Shown here piece by piece: positions 12,249 to 24,489 of a stretch of DNA of 64,000 nucleotides (the stretch's first letter is position 1; the number at the start of each line of letters is the position of its first letter). Under the pieces are notes generated by a model. That model was not told the origin of the DNA. It was given only the letters and a program-made list of their open reading frames with translations, and made no database searches. Both the position numbers and the translations under genes were made by a program. Origin of the DNA: Vitellaria paradoxa (lineage: Eukaryota; Streptophyta; Magnoliopsida; Ericales; Sapotaceae). The stretch lies in the NCBI GenBank assembly GCA_019916065.1, contig CM034236.1:9967334-10031333 (forward strand). The letters are read 5' to 3'.

Positions 12249-12670
12249 GATTTGTTTGGCATGGTGAAAAATAACGAAAAACAGAAAAAAAATGTGATTT
12301 GAGAAATTTTTTGACGTTTGGTGTACAACTACCAAACCACGATCTTTAGAGATGAATAGTGAAAATTTTTAACTTTTGCATCACATTTTTTGAGAGAGAA
12401 ACCATCTAAACGGTTTTCATAATTCCATCCGAACAGTTTTGCGTCAAAATTTATTGAAAGTGGTTAAAAAGTTTTTAAAATTTGTAGAAAGATTATTGTA
12501 GTTTGTAAAAAATTTATTGGGATTTGTAAAACTTTGCTGGGATAGGTAAATATATATAAATTTATAAAAAAATTCACGAAATATGGAGAGTGTAAAACGT
12601 GTTAAAGAATTTTGAAATTTTTAGATATTTTCAGTATTTTTTACCATTTTTTGGAACACCAAACATGCCC
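12249..12670. mobile_element. MITE-like insertion, private to unit 1
   Basis: Units 2 and 3 run straight through this point (AGATACATATAATTATG). The 422-bp extra segment has short imperfect inverted ends sharing TGTTTGG (left GATTTGTTTGGC; right, complement, GGGCATGTTTGG). There is no ORF. It sits against an AT run, so the left boundary and TSD are uncertain. Confidence 0.65.
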
Positions 12671-12859
12671 ATAATTATGAATACGCATAAGAATAATAAA
12701 TTTGTACCAAAACAAAATTAAATATTTTATAATTATTTATATAAATATGATTTGGCCAACTCAATAAAATTTTAGTTTCACAGTAGTTACGGTTGGTTAA
12801 ATTAATCTTCTTCCTCTATTTATTTATTTCATACGTTATGTTTTAATGAGATTATATAA

Positions 12860-12963
12860 AATTAAGTTTTTTTTTTTTTCATAATTTTAATTTATATCAT
12901 GCCAGGTTTAACTTTTGTTCTCTATACACGTTCTACTTGAATCAACTCACTCTTCTATACTAG
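12860..12963. other. Empty site of the units 2 and 3 LINE
   Basis: Here the sequence passes from TTTTGTTCTCT through 22 bases to ACTCACTCTT. Units 2 and 3 have the same flanks separated by the LINE but lack those 22 bases. Confidence 0.75.
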
Positions 12964-13034
12964 TATATCTTAAGTTTACATAAAACATGACTAAACCATA
13001 GTAAAAGACTTTTTCTTAACTGTATTTCAATAAG

Positions 13035-13188
13035 GCTCTGTTTGGCACTGTTTGGCACTATCAAAATTATCAAAACTCACCAACTTTAATTACTTTTTTT
13101 CAATCAAAATTTTATACATTTCATATTTATGTCACATCTTTTTATTTTTATTGTACTTTTTGTTCCATTTTTTGTCAACCAAACACCT
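13035..13188. mobile_element. Small MITE (154 bp), private to unit 1
   Basis: Flanked by AATAAG on both sides (13029-13034, 13189-13194). It begins GCTCTGTTTGGCAC and ends CAACCAAACACCT, giving imperfect TIRs around TTTGG/CCAAA. Units 2 and 3 have one AATAAG and no insert. No coding capacity. Confidence 0.75.
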
Positions 13189-13432
13189 AATAAGTGCACC
13201 TTGCAAATTAAACATATATATACATATATATATAATTTTGATTAATCAATTCTAATTGAAATCGAACTGAATTAATTTATTTGGTTTAGTTCGTTAACTT
13301 ATGTTTAGATAATTCGATTCTCTATATTAAATAATTAAAATAATTTGGATAAATTCAAATAATCAGCTCAATGGATAAATACAAGTAAACCAAACAAAAA
13401 AGAAAAAAACAAAGAGATAGGACTATAAATAA

Positions 13433-13793
13433 GGGCTCGTTTGGAGTAAAACAAATCTCTAAAAAACTCTATAAATCTCTATCAACTCTTCTACCTCTAA
13501 TTTTTCCGGCATCACTAATTTCAAAAAATTTTAATATTTCGCTAAAAAAATAAAAAAAAATCTAAAAATAGGTTAACCGAATGTGTAAATTTTTTATACA
13601 ATCACATTTTTCGTGTCGAAAGCTTTCAAATGAGTATCATTGTCGCTATTTTTTAAATTTTTTTTTGAATCCATGGGAACGGATTTGGAAAATCGTTCCC
13701 ACGGTTTGTGATTTTTCAGAAAAAACGGCACCAAAATTAACTCTAAACCACATTTTATCTCAATTTATCTTTTTTTTTACTCCAAACGAGCCC
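13433..13793. mobile_element. PIF/Harbinger (Tourist)-like MITE, private to unit 1
   Basis: Perfect terminal inverted repeats GGGCTCGTTTGGAGTAAAA bound a 361-bp element flanked by TAA (13430-13432 and 13794-13796). A 3-bp TAA/TTA duplication is the hallmark of PIF/Harbinger-derived Tourist MITEs. Units 2 and 3 have the empty site. No ORF of its own. Confidence 0.85.
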
Positions 13794-13796
13794 TAA

Positions 13797-14253
13797 ATTA
13801 AATAATTCCAGACAAAATTGCCTAACGAATAAATACAAACAAACTAAAAATAAATAAAAACAAAAATAAAGAGACAGGACTATAAATAAATTAAAATAAA
13901 GGGTTAAAAGAATAATTTGGATTGGCATTGAACCGCTCAAAGCAAGTGTACCTTACTTTGCATTTGTTTTTGGTAACCTCAACAGCTGTAGGTTGTGAGA
14001 GACTCTAGCAGGGCCGGAGCGTGGGGTTGGGTTTCATCAGCACGAGAAAAATATTAAAATATTAGTTCTCACCCTCGTCCCGCCTTCTTGCTTCTTCATG
14101 AATCTCATCACTGTATAGAAATATGTATATATCTATATATATATAGAGAGAGAGAGAGAGCAATCCATTGAGAAAAAAGTGATACTGAGTGTGATGGGAG
14201 AGGAGGGAGATAGAGGAAATGAGAGCCGGCCGTGCGAAGTAGGAGGTCCTGCA
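13797..14253 (+). promoter_or_regulatory. Upstream/5' UTR region of TSO1-like fragment, unit 1
   Basis: Conserved in all three units. It contains an AG microsatellite (about 14144-14160) and an in-frame upstream ATG at 14194 that would add 20 residues. The family-typical start is the ATG at 14254 (MDTPDRN). Confidence 0.5.
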
Positions 14254-16595
14254 ATGGACACCCCAGACCGGAATCGGATCGCCACTCCGGTCTCTCAATT
14301 CGAGGTGATTTGGTCCCCAAAACTGCATTTTTTGGGGGGGGTGATCTTAGTCTAGTGGGTCGGGCTTGTAGTGTGTTGATTGACCTTAATTTGTAATTTG
14401 TTACGCGACTCTGAAAATTTTTTGTTCTGGGTTTGGTTCATTTCGGGAAAAAAGTGTGTAAATTTGTTGTCTAATGTTTGTGAATTAGGGTTTTGATTGG
14501 CTGAATTGTGGCATTTTTTAAAATGTTTCGTACTGGGTTTTGGTTCTTCTGGGGAGAACGAACAGTTCAATTTTGTTTTTTGCCTGGCAGGTTTAGAGAT
14601 ACTTTTTTTTTTTTTTTTTTTGATGTCTGTAAGAGGATTTGTGTTGGAGTTTGACTACTTCATGTCTTTTGCTCATAATTCTGTGCATTTTTATTTCTGT
14701 ATTCAATTGAAAATTAGTTGGCTTTTTGTACTTGTAATTGACATTTACTCCAATAGCCATGCAATAGCATATAAATTTTTTTACGAGGCTTGATTTTTCT
14801 ATTTCTTATTTTGATTTAGTTTTGGAAATATATTTACCAAGTGCTGATTCATGTTTGTGCATGATCTGTTGTCCTGTGACATGATGTTTTTGCGGTTGTT
14901 CGGTTATTTGATTTTGAGATTTTATTGTATCTGTCTCTCATTCTGTAAATGTTTTATGCCTAGTAACCATTTTTTTTCCCTTTTCAGTCATTGCACGGTT
15001 AGTGTATTTAGTTTGAGAAATTGGTCTTTTATGCATTGTATTATCAGCTGAAAATTTGAAGCAACATGGCATTGGGATTTGCTGAACAAAGCATGTTATC
15101 ATATATTTGCTACATGTGCTCTCCTGAAAATATGCATCTCTTCATATGTTTTGATAATTTGTTAATCATACAGCCACCACATTGTAATTAAGTAGGAGGC
15201 TTCTTAGTTGGCCACTAATGTACATGTAAATAGATCCAAGTATGTAGCCTATTGTTGAATTTCTTTTCAGCACTTATTTCTCTTGCTTTGGCCATTTTTT
15301 TATTGTTTGGTTTTCTTTAAATACTTCTTTACCAATTAAAAAAAAAAAGAAAAAAGAAAAAGCAAGGAAAAAATTGGATGTGAATTCTACGATGATTATT
15401 TCCCTGGCAACTTTGCACATCTTCTACATATATCAACCTTCATCATGTTTTCTTGCATAGCTTTGTAGATCTGTGCATCATCCAAGTATTTGATTTGTAT
15501 ATGCTTTTATGTTTTAATTAAATTGATTTGGTAATTCATTGATTTGTCTACTAAATTATTCTTTCATTACCCCTTTTATGATTAAAGCAATTCTCTTGTG
15601 GCCATTTGTAGGACTCTCCTGTCTTTGACTGTATCAACAATTTGTCTCCTATCGAGACGGTTAAGTCTGTGCGAATTAGCCAGACATTCAACTCATTTAG
15701 TTTTGCATCCCTTCCATCTATTTTCATTTCACCCCATGTCAATTCCCTCAAGGAATCTAGATTGTTGAGAAGGTAACTACTTATTTTTTCTTCAATGACT
15801 TCATGCAAAATTTAACCATATTACCTTACTTTCTACCCTTGATCTTTTGGCTAATGGTTCTGGTTTCAGGCATCAATCCTCGGATCCATCAAAACCTGAG
15901 TTCTCTTCTAAGCATGTGGAAAAAGTCAATGGCAATCAGGGGCTTATGGATGCTGTCCATAACTCTGATGAACAACAGGGAAATGTTGACCCAGGGAGTT
16001 GTATAGGTGAAGCTTCTGTTGAGCCAACTTATGAATGTTCAAAGGTTGTAGTTGATGGCTCACAAAACCCAAGCTATGGTTGGTGCACAAAAACTTGTCG
16101 TGGGGATGAAACCCAATACGCATCGGAGTTTGCTAGCAAACCAGGTTCAGTTGTTCCCTTAGAAAATGAGGTCTCTGAAACAGGTTCCATGGGAAGCGGA
16201 ATGCATTTAGAGGGGATAAAAAACACTGAGCAAAATAAAGAAGGGGCAGATTGTGACTGGGAGAGCTTGATTTCTGATGTTGCTGATTTATTAGTATTTG
16301 ATTCACCTAATGATACAGAGGCTTTTGAGCGTCCTTCCCAGAAATCACTGGATCCTGGAACTAGCTTATGCAGTTCTCCTGTAGCAAAATTCAGGGAAGA
16401 TGAAGATAATGACTTGCAGAATTCAGAAGCTGTTGGTCCAGTTAGGGTTGAACAATGGGAATCACAAAATCCTTCCAATCAAGTTAGAGAAGGTCATCTA
16501 AAGGAACCAGTGGCAACTAGAGACATCTTTGCTAGCACTTCTCTGAAAAAACATATGTTTGGGGAGCCAAGTGAGCAAATTGATAACGAGATGAG
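14254..16595 (+). pseudogene. TSO1-like (CPP family) gene, 5' fragment, copy 1
   Basis: Three exons are inferred: 14254-14304, 15612-15772 and 15870-16595, with AG acceptors, GT donors and matching phases. The joined product is about 312 residues starting MDTPDRN, with an FEDSPVF boundary, then [33 protein letters not shown]. These are the conserved N-terminal motifs of plant TSO1/tesmin-like CXC proteins, nuclear DNA-binding regulators of cell division. The family's paired cysteine-rich CXC domains (CRC) would come from later exons, and no cysteine-rich exon follows before 17540. It is therefore truncated. Exon 3 ends around DNEMR, where full-length proteins continue to the CRC. This copy has no internal stop in exon 3, unlike copies 2 and 3. 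It could still be transcribed as a short protein. Confidence 0.75.
14334..14341 (+). repeat. Poly-G tract in TSO1-like intron 1
   Basis: Eight Gs in unit 1, eight in unit 2 (29832-29839) and twelve in unit 3 (54732-54743). This is a length-variable run just inside the first intron. Confidence 0.8.
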
Positions 16596-17543
16596 GTATT
16601 GCAATCCATTTGCAATTTTCTAACGGGTTAAAATTCCCTAGTGCCAAGAACACTTTCTGGTCCTTTTGTCGACATTGTAATTTGCATTACTGAATGGATG
16701 TACAATTTAAATGCATGTTTCATTTCATGCCCTCGCCATGGTAACAGGAGACCATAATCATCTGACAGCGACCCTTCAATGATACTGTTTTGGAGTTCAT
16801 TTCAGGTTTTCTTTCAAGAATGAGATAAGACTTCAAAATAGGCTCTGTATCAGTTCAACAGTTTTCATGGGGTAGTTACTTCTCTTGTCTAAGCTAGCAG
16901 CACTCCAAGTCATCATATATTAAAGCAGACTACCAAATTTAACTCGTTAATAAAGATGTATGACTTGGAAAGTTTGAGTTCTGAGTTGTGTTGCTTTGGG
17001 TTATGCCATTAGGAACTTGAGGACTGATGAAACTAACTACTGTATCCAAAGATTCTACATGGTAAGTATATTATATATGACTTAGAGATTATTTGGACCT
17101 ATTTGTTTTTGGGTTATTTTAATATTAGGTTTATTTTATTTTAAGTTTTTGTGTTAGACTCATAAATTTTTTATTTAAATCCTAATTAAGGTTAGTAGAA
17201 CATTATTAGAGTGAATGATATTTTGATTATTATTTCTTCCCTTACAACTGCTACCCTCCTTCTCCGCCTCTTCCTCTTCCTTCTTCTTCTTTGATTCTTT
17301 TTTCCTCTTTACAATCCTACATCAGGATTACACAAGTGTGCGTCAGAACTTGGATCTCTTTCAGAATTCCATTGGTAAATTCTGCACCATCACTAAGTAC
17401 CTTAACTACCAACAAAATAAACTAAAATTGCAACGATTTATTTCGTACCAACTTTCAACAAGGTTAAGTGATGGACTGATCCTGGCCGCACGCTGAAAGA
17501 ATTTAATCAGTCAATGCACCCTGGTCAAATTGTATGTTAGTAA
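16596..17543. other. Region after TSO1-like exon 3, unit 1
   Basis: If the gene were whole, the CRC-encoding exons would lie here. None is seen. A short open stretch near 17330-17495 is shared with units 2 and 3 but matches nothing I recognise. Confidence 0.5.
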
Positions 17544-17750
17544 CCCTGAGCAGCAGCTCAAGTGGTGACTTTTAGGAGGCACAATGAGTCTCTAGTTAAA
17601 TCCCACCAAGTGGGTATGTTTATACCTCGAGGGCCACGCACACACTTACCTGGTTCGTGCATACTGTGAGGAATTCACAGGCCCGGGATTTACCCTCTAC
17701 CTGCTTTATGGAAGTTCCTCATCAAAATTATATATATATTAAAAAAAAAA
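17544..17750 (+). mobile_element. SINE-like repeat A, unit 1
   Basis: A box A-like CAGCTCAAGTGG (17554-17565) and box B-like TAGTTAAATCCC (17593-17604) are followed by a body with GGCCCGGGATTTACCC and a TA-rich, A-terminated 3' end. The layout fits a tRNA-derived SINE. It is present in all three units, so it is older than the duplications. TSDs are not resolved. Confidence 0.5.
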
Positions 17751-17926
17751 GAACATGAAGTGCTAGTCACCCAAGAAGCCCGCTAACTGTATAGCCATGA
17801 TACTAGGCACACCAACAAATGTCCGTTGCATATTGTCAAACTAGCTCAACTTGTTTTCCTTCAATTAGCACTACCTCTATCATCTTACAAATCTAATCCC
17901 CAAATCTTAACTTTTCTCATTTTACC

Positions 17927-17943
17927 ACACCTCAACATTAACA
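17927..17943. other. Empty site of SINE B
   Basis: Unit 1 has a single ATTAACATTCTC here. In units 2 and 3 this 12-mer is duplicated around a 262-bp SINE. Confidence 0.85.
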
Positions 17944-17977
17944 TTCTCATTTTAACTACATTCATTTTATTAATATA

Positions 17978-19653
17978 CTAGTGTTCATCCATGCGATGCA
18001 CAAAATTGTATAACAATTTTTATGGAAAAAATATAATTTTTAAATACATTACAAAATATTTTAATAAAATTACATAATTTCGTAAAATAGTTAGAGTTAT
18101 TTTTTTACCAAATCTTGATTCGATTTGATTAAATCTTAAAAATAAAATTTTCTCTAGAATATATATTAAATCATAAATTTACCTAATTGACCTAATTTCT
18201 TTTTTGTTTTAAACTGTTTGTTAGTTTTAATATACATTTTTATTTTTTGTAATTCTTGACTCATTTTGTAAAGTTAAAAATACTATTAGTTTTAATTATA
18301 TTAATCAATTAAAATTTATTGATATGACCAATTTAAATTTAAAATTATAAATTTTTCTAAAAATAAATTATTCACATGTTTAAATAATATTTCAAATTTA
18401 TTTAATTTTTTCAATTTAAGATATAACAAATTTTAGATATGCATTTTTTATGTTTTTTTTTTTTTTGTGTGTGTTTAAACAAATTATTTCAATTTTCATT
18501 TGTGTTTTTTAATTTAATTATCAATGTATTTGAAATATATAAATTTTACAACTATATTGAATTTATAAGTAAGTGTGTCACATTTTAGAATTCATGAGTT
18601 AATTCCCATGAAATTTATAAATAAGTGGGCTCTTTTTCGAAACCCAACCAACTAGGCCCCCTTTTGGAACCGATGAGGTCTTTTACATTTATTAAATTAT
18701 ATACCATAATTCTAATGCTTTTATTTAACAAAAAAAAAGTGAAGTTGTATTTTAGCGATATGAGATAAATAAATAAAGGTTTTGTGAATAAGAAAAAAAA
18801 AAAGAGAAGAATAGGGAATTAATGAATTCAAAAAAATTTCAAAAATCTATAAAAAAAATAAAATAGCATATATCATGTAGAATTGAAATGAAGGAAAAGA
18901 AGACAGAAAACATACATTTGTTTTAGAATTATGGTAAATAGATATTATAGATTTATAAAAATAACTCAAATATTAAGTATTATTATTCGGTTAAAAATTG
19001 TGACATAACCAATTTTGATTTAAAATTATAAATTTTTCTAAACAAAAAAATTATTCCCAGGCTTAGATAATATTTTAGCATTTTTTTGTGTTTTTAAATT
19101 TAAAATATAAAAAGAGTTATTATTATAAGAGAAGTTATATTTTTTAATTTGATTTATATTTAAGAATTTTTAAATATTTTTTAACTCAAATTAATTATTT
19201 AGTAAATTTTACAATTACGATGAACTAATAAATAAGTTCCTTTAAAAAAAATTTTTAATTACCAAAAAAAAGATTTCTTTAAAAACCCCAAGAAAGTAAA
19301 TCCCTTTTCGGAACTTAAGAAAGTAGGACACCTTTTTGAACCCCCGAGTTCTTTTGTATCTATTAAAACTATGTGTCACAACTCTATTGCTTTTATAGAT
19401 AAAAGAAAAAGTAAAGTTGTAGTGTTTTACTTACCAAAAAAATAAAGCTCTAGTGTTTTGGCGATGTGAGACTAAAAAATATAATGGTTTTGTGAATGAG
19501 ACAAGAGAAAAGAGAAAAGAAGAAGAGGGAATGAAGGAAATTAAAAAATAATTCAAAAATCTACAAAAAAAGGAAAAGTAGAATGATGATTAAAAGTGAA
19601 GGTGAAGGAGAAGAGGAGCGAGAAAATACATTGTTTTAATATTATAGTATAGA
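17978..19653 (-). mobile_element. Helitron-like element, unit 1 copy
   Basis: Read on the minus strand it begins TCTATACTATAATATT and ends GATGAACACTAG. It lies between A and T with no TSD, as Helitrons do (5' TC, 3' CTRR, AT target). A weak 4-bp stem (CATC/GATG) lies 8 bases before CTAG. There is no Rep/helicase ORF, so it is non-autonomous. A second, decayed 5'-end-like sequence (TCTATTTACCATAATT) occurs internally, ending near 18942. Present in all units. Confidence 0.65.
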
Positions 19654-20153
19654 TATATATATATATATTTTTTACCCAAAAATTTAAACCACATAACATA
19701 GCAAGTTTAACAGTTATTCTGCAGAACTTTTCTTTTAACCTTGCATTTTGTTAACGTAACCATGAAATGTTCTGAAGGTTACAACCAACGGCTGACAAAA
19801 CAGTCTCCCATTTGGTTACGAATAAACTTCAGCCAATTTCACTCATCTAGTTTAATGAAAGAAGGGCCCTAAATTATCCCGTGTCACCCATAAGTCAGCA
19901 ATAAACGCAATACAAGCCGCGATCACCCATAAATAGAAAATTCACATCAAATTTTGCATACACAAATTTAAGCAACCGCAACTATGAATTGAAAACAAGG
20001 CATTGATAAAAGGTAAATTGTGTAAAAGGGGTGGCAGAACTCACGCTCAGTTGGGCCACGACATGAGAGGAACATGGGAAGCTGCTTTGTTTTCATTTTA
20101 TTATTCAACATGCTGTCATCTGAAAATTTTGAAGTGCTCCGAGCAACAGCTAA
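19654..20153. other. Inter-unit segment before anchor 2
   Basis: Conserved in the corresponding places before 35967 and 60860. Short ORFs overlap on both strands, with no recognised gene. It is probably the distal part of the mTERF 3' flank. Confidence 0.5.
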
Positions 20154-21708
20154 CGAGGCAAGAAAAGATAGCTCCCTACAAAAATGACATTGCATTGTGT
20201 AGCATTTTTGACAAGTGAACAGCTAAGCAGAACCTTATGAAAGATTGCAGCTTGAAGTTTGTAAGCTCGGCATACCATCTTTAAGTCTGCATGCAGAGCT
20301 TGACTGGCATATATGCATGAAAATCACAAAACAAATTGAAATAGATCATTCTGCGGATGCGAATGGCCGTAAAGTATCATCCACTCAAAAATCATCAAAG
20401 AGAGAACGTCAGATGCAAAATACTAAACAGAAACAAATGTCCAAATTTGAAACATAAAGTGAAAAGTGTCAATATTCATTGCCATGGATTTCTGAGAAAG
20501 AATCGGTTCAGAACTTAATTGAATACCATTTAACAAATTGAAATGGCATCCAGTCGCAGTCATGCTTACACAAGAAGTGAACATATTTGACAACTTAGTC
20601 ATATGATGAAGATGATAAAACAATCAAAATATTAAAGCAATGGTACATAGATAATCTGGTAACAATGATTAAATGATTATTTGCAACAGAAATAAAAACA
20701 TGAAAGACAACACATGCTTGTAGTATATAACTTTTTAAACATCATCCATGCTCTTAAGTGGCCTTATGCAAGATGATAGAGGCAGTAGCACAAATATTTT
20801 GCAAGAGAAAGAGATTACAAAAAATCAAGTACATAACTTTAACCAGCAAAACTAACATACATAATTTTGCACTTCAATAGTGTTAGATAGCCAGGTTTGG
20901 CAATTAGTGGATAAAGAAGAATATAAATAAATCTCTTGCACCCACCGTCAGCTGCAACACGTTTTGCACATGCAGGTAAAGGAAAACAAACAGACCAAAA
21001 AGAATAGGCTGCATAGACGCATGGAACAGAATGGACACAACAAATACATAAAAGATTCGAACCCCAAAGCTCCTAGAATAAAAATTTTGGCGATAGGCAA
21101 ACCAGTTACCCAAAAGCTTGAGCATTAGATTGGGGAATCCTGGAATAGATTGGATAAAATACAACCAGCTCCCACAAGTTTCATTATGAAGGACATGTGA
21201 TTTACCAATACTTGTAGTGGCCTAGTGCACAGATGCGAGAAAACAGTTTTGAATTACATGGCATGCGCAAAATACTCTATATAGGAACAAGTTAGCACTA
21301 ACAGGTCCAATACTAGAATTTATGAATTAAAATTTTGAACTAAAAAAAAAAAAACAAGAAAATAAATGGAAATATAACTTAACCCACTTAGACCTCCTAA
21401 ATTTATTCCATAATGCACTTTATTATAGCCCTCCAGAACTGAACACTCGGAACAACATCAGTAAGTAATCGATGTGCACGAATCTTCACATAGTTAGCAC
21501 AGCAAATCAAGTATATTTATCCCACTTGCTTCATGGGAAAACAGCAGAGTCACTCACCCTACTTCTAAAGACACAGGTGGTAATTTTCCTCTTCTTCCAT
21601 AGAAAAAGATAAAAATCCGATAAAATGTGAGTTCAACGAGTTGAGTTCAAGGAAAGCTCTCTGATGGAAATTGGGATCATGTGGAGACAGAAAACTATCA
21701 CTCACCAG
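20154..21708. other. Orphan mTERF 3' flank in unit 2
   Basis: Matches 1-1554 and 35967-37513 but leads to no mTERF gene. It stops at CTCACCAG, where sequence corresponding to about 8125 (unit 1) or 47100 (unit 3) begins. It shares several diagnostic variants with the unit 4 copy rather than with unit 3. Confidence 0.85.
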
Positions 21709-21711
21709 AAA
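21706..21711. other. Deletion junction removing the unit 2 mTERF gene
   Basis: CTCACCAG is joined directly to AAACTTAGTG. In unit 3 these lie at 37513 and 47099, so the whole mTERF gene and its upstream spacer are missing here. Only about one base of microhomology is visible, which fits end joining. Confidence 0.88.
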
Positions 21712-21966
21712 CTTAGTGTTTTGCATAAAACCTAGTTCTATTCTCTTTTACGGATGGGTCTCTATCAATATACTAGCACGTAAACTTTTATACCTTTATG
21801 TATGTACTCATAAACTTAATGGGTTTAAAACTTTATCCTAAGTCCTGCAGCCAATATTCTCCTTATTAAACCTCCAAAGACCCAATTAATGCATAATTGA
21901 CCCAAAGAAAATAATAATAAAATAAATATTCAACTTAATAATTAAATAAAATAATAGAATAAAATA

Positions 21967-22460
21967 GGATAAATTACACCTACCTCCTCTCTAACATTTG
22001 AATAATTGCACTTAGCAATCATAATATTTAAAATTACATTTGCCTCCCCTTACTTTGAAATGTTGTTAACATTGACCCATTTGATAAAATCATAATTAAA
22101 ACTTAATATAAAATGTCAAATTAATCAATAATTTAGGTACTTTTTTTATTTTACTCCTCTTTCTCTCACATCTCGTTAATCTTTTTTTAAAAAATTCTCA
22201 AAAATTCTTTGTTTTTACTTATTTTTGAGGATTTTTGTAAAAATAAAATAACGAAAATTTGAGAGAATGAGGATAAAATAGGAAAATACCTAAAATTTTA
22301 GTTATTTTTAACATTTTTTTATTAAGTTTTAATGGTGATTTTATTGGAAGGGAATTAATATTAACACATTTCAAAATAAGGGAGGCAAGTGTAACTTTTA
22401 AATGTTATGGACAGTAAGTGTAATTACCTAATGTTAAGAGGAGGAAGATGTAATTTATCC
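21967..22460. mobile_element. Foldback MITE, unit 2 copy
   Basis: Same element and position as 8389-8879. Ends GGATAAATTACACC and GATGTAATTTATCC, arms imperfect. Confidence 0.8.
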
Positions 22461-24485
22461 ATAAAAATATTATAATTAATTGATAACAAATAATATAATA
22501 ATAATAATAATGAATTTTGTATTATTACACTGTTCTTTTTTCTTCTCTTTTTCTCTTTCTCACCCAACTCTCACTCAAAACCACACACTTAAAGAAACTT
22601 ATATATGAAGTTTGTTTGTTTGTTTTTTTTCCCCTTTTTTTTTTAATAGAAGAAAATCTAGAGTTGATTATGGGCCCTCGGAATTTTGTATTTTGAGAGA
22701 GATTGAACTAATATTTTAGGTCAGGTTATCGGAACTTTTTTATATGGTATCAGAATAAGTTTTTAACCGAATCTCACCACAGTCCATGCTAAACCTATAT
22801 CCATGCAGAATTGTGTGAGGGAGACTATTAGAAGTTGTCTTACATCGGCCCATTAAAAAAATTACTTGCCCCATATGTTAGGAACTTGACCAATATGTTA
22901 CAAGACTCAAGTTTGATGGAATACGTGAGATCAATTCCTATATTTCATTCCATATTAGAATAACTCAACCCATGTTTTATACCAAAGGTAGAGCCCATCA
23001 GGATTGTAACATATCAACATTCTTCCAAAGCCGATGTCTACGGCCGCTATCATTTTAGGTAGCTTTTACTCTGACGGTAGGTAGCCCTTTTTTATTTAGA
23101 TGGCTCACATTCTACTCCAAGTAGTTCTTTCTTAAGTAACTCTTACCATGACTTGAACTCACGACGTGAAGGCTGATACCTAGAAAGAAAATAGGTTCGA
23201 TTTAAAATTTTGGTTAAGCTTGGGATTAGGACAATAAACTTGAACGTGGCATGTTAGGCGCGATATTTTTTAAATAAATTTATTATGGATGCGTTTGGAG
23301 TGAAAAAGTTAGTCAAATTTGATAAAAGTTGTGAGTTCATAATTCGTGCAACGAGATAAAAAGTGAATAACTTTTAAAAATTTTTAGTATTTTTTAATAT
23401 TTTTCAGCAAATATCAGAGTTTCAAACGGAACCTATATATATTAGATGTCAAGCGGTACTTACAAAATTTTTAGACCTAAATAATTGAGTCGAGCAAAGT
23501 TTGAATTCAATTAAAATATATTATACCTCTGTGTAAACTTAATCCTAGCTCGCATTTAATTGGCTCAATATTTACTTGGGCAAATGTGTAGATGCGGGCA
23601 TATGTATATTGGGCAAAATATTTACTCGTAATTCTCATTTCACCCATTCAAAATCTAGAGGATTACGACTTTTCACTGCTTGAAAATCTAAAAATCATTT
23701 ACAATATGAGATTTAATTCTTAAAATTCCACTGCTACTTTCTGATATACTGTAATTCCTGCACCCTCCTCCCAAACGATGGCGATGAACCTTGAACCCTT
23801 TTGAGGAAATCCATTATTTTTAAACAAGGAAACTTCATGTCATTTTCCACTCTTTATTTTACATGGTTATGGTTTGAATGTAATCCAAACAAGCAAACAA
23901 AGAATTGGCTATGCCATATATAAATCCTTCTCAAGAAAATCCTATTGTTAAAATAAGAAAATTTCAATAACTACCAATTTGAGAACTAAAACCATTCCGT
24001 GTATATATTAGTTACGTAAACAAGTCATTAAGAAAAAAGAAAAAAAATTGAATGAGTAAATAGGAACGTGAAATTGAACTGAAGCAAAACAGTTGAATCA
24101 AAATTTCAATTAATTTAGTTTTTAGTTCAATTTTAAGTTTTTTATATCTAAATTATATTATAATGTAGTTTCAATTCTTGTATTTATACAACCGACCAAA
24201 GTGAAAATAGAATTAGATACATATAATTATGAATACGTATAAAAATAATAAATTTGTACAAAAACGAAATTAGATATTTTATAATTATTTATATAAATAT
24301 GATTTTGGCCAATATTCGACTCAACTTAATAAAAATTTAGTTTCAAAGTTATTACGGTTGGCTAAATTAATCTTCTTCCTCTATTTATTTATTTCATACG
24401 TTATGTTTTTAATGAGATTATATGAAATTAAGTTTTTTTCTTATAATTTCAATTTATGTAATGTCAGGTTTAACTTTTGTTCTCT
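22461..24485. other. AT-rich spacer, unit 2
   Basis: Colinear with 8880-12870 of unit 1 minus that unit's insertions. Contains the empty sites of the unit 1 solo LTR and MITE. No supported gene. Confidence 0.6.
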
Positions 24486-24489
24486 TCTA

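Larger units (their letters stand above)
1..20153. repeat. Tandem segmental duplication, unit 1
   Basis: Window base 1 aligns with 20154, 35967 and 60860, and colinear similarity continues through each unit. The order is mTERF 3' flank, mTERF gene, spacer, foldback MITE, TSO1-like fragment, SINE-like repeat and Helitron. Unit 1 lacks the LINE and the 262-bp SINE of units 2 and 3. It alone carries the CACTA element, solo LTR and three MITEs. The anchor is arbitrary because the window starts inside the array, so the true breakpoint is unknown. Confidence 0.9.

Noticed and set aside
24358..24489. Upstream extension of the LINE ORF1 remnant
   Set aside because: This part aligns with unit 1 spacer upstream of the LINE insertion point, so it is host sequence that happens to be open in frame.
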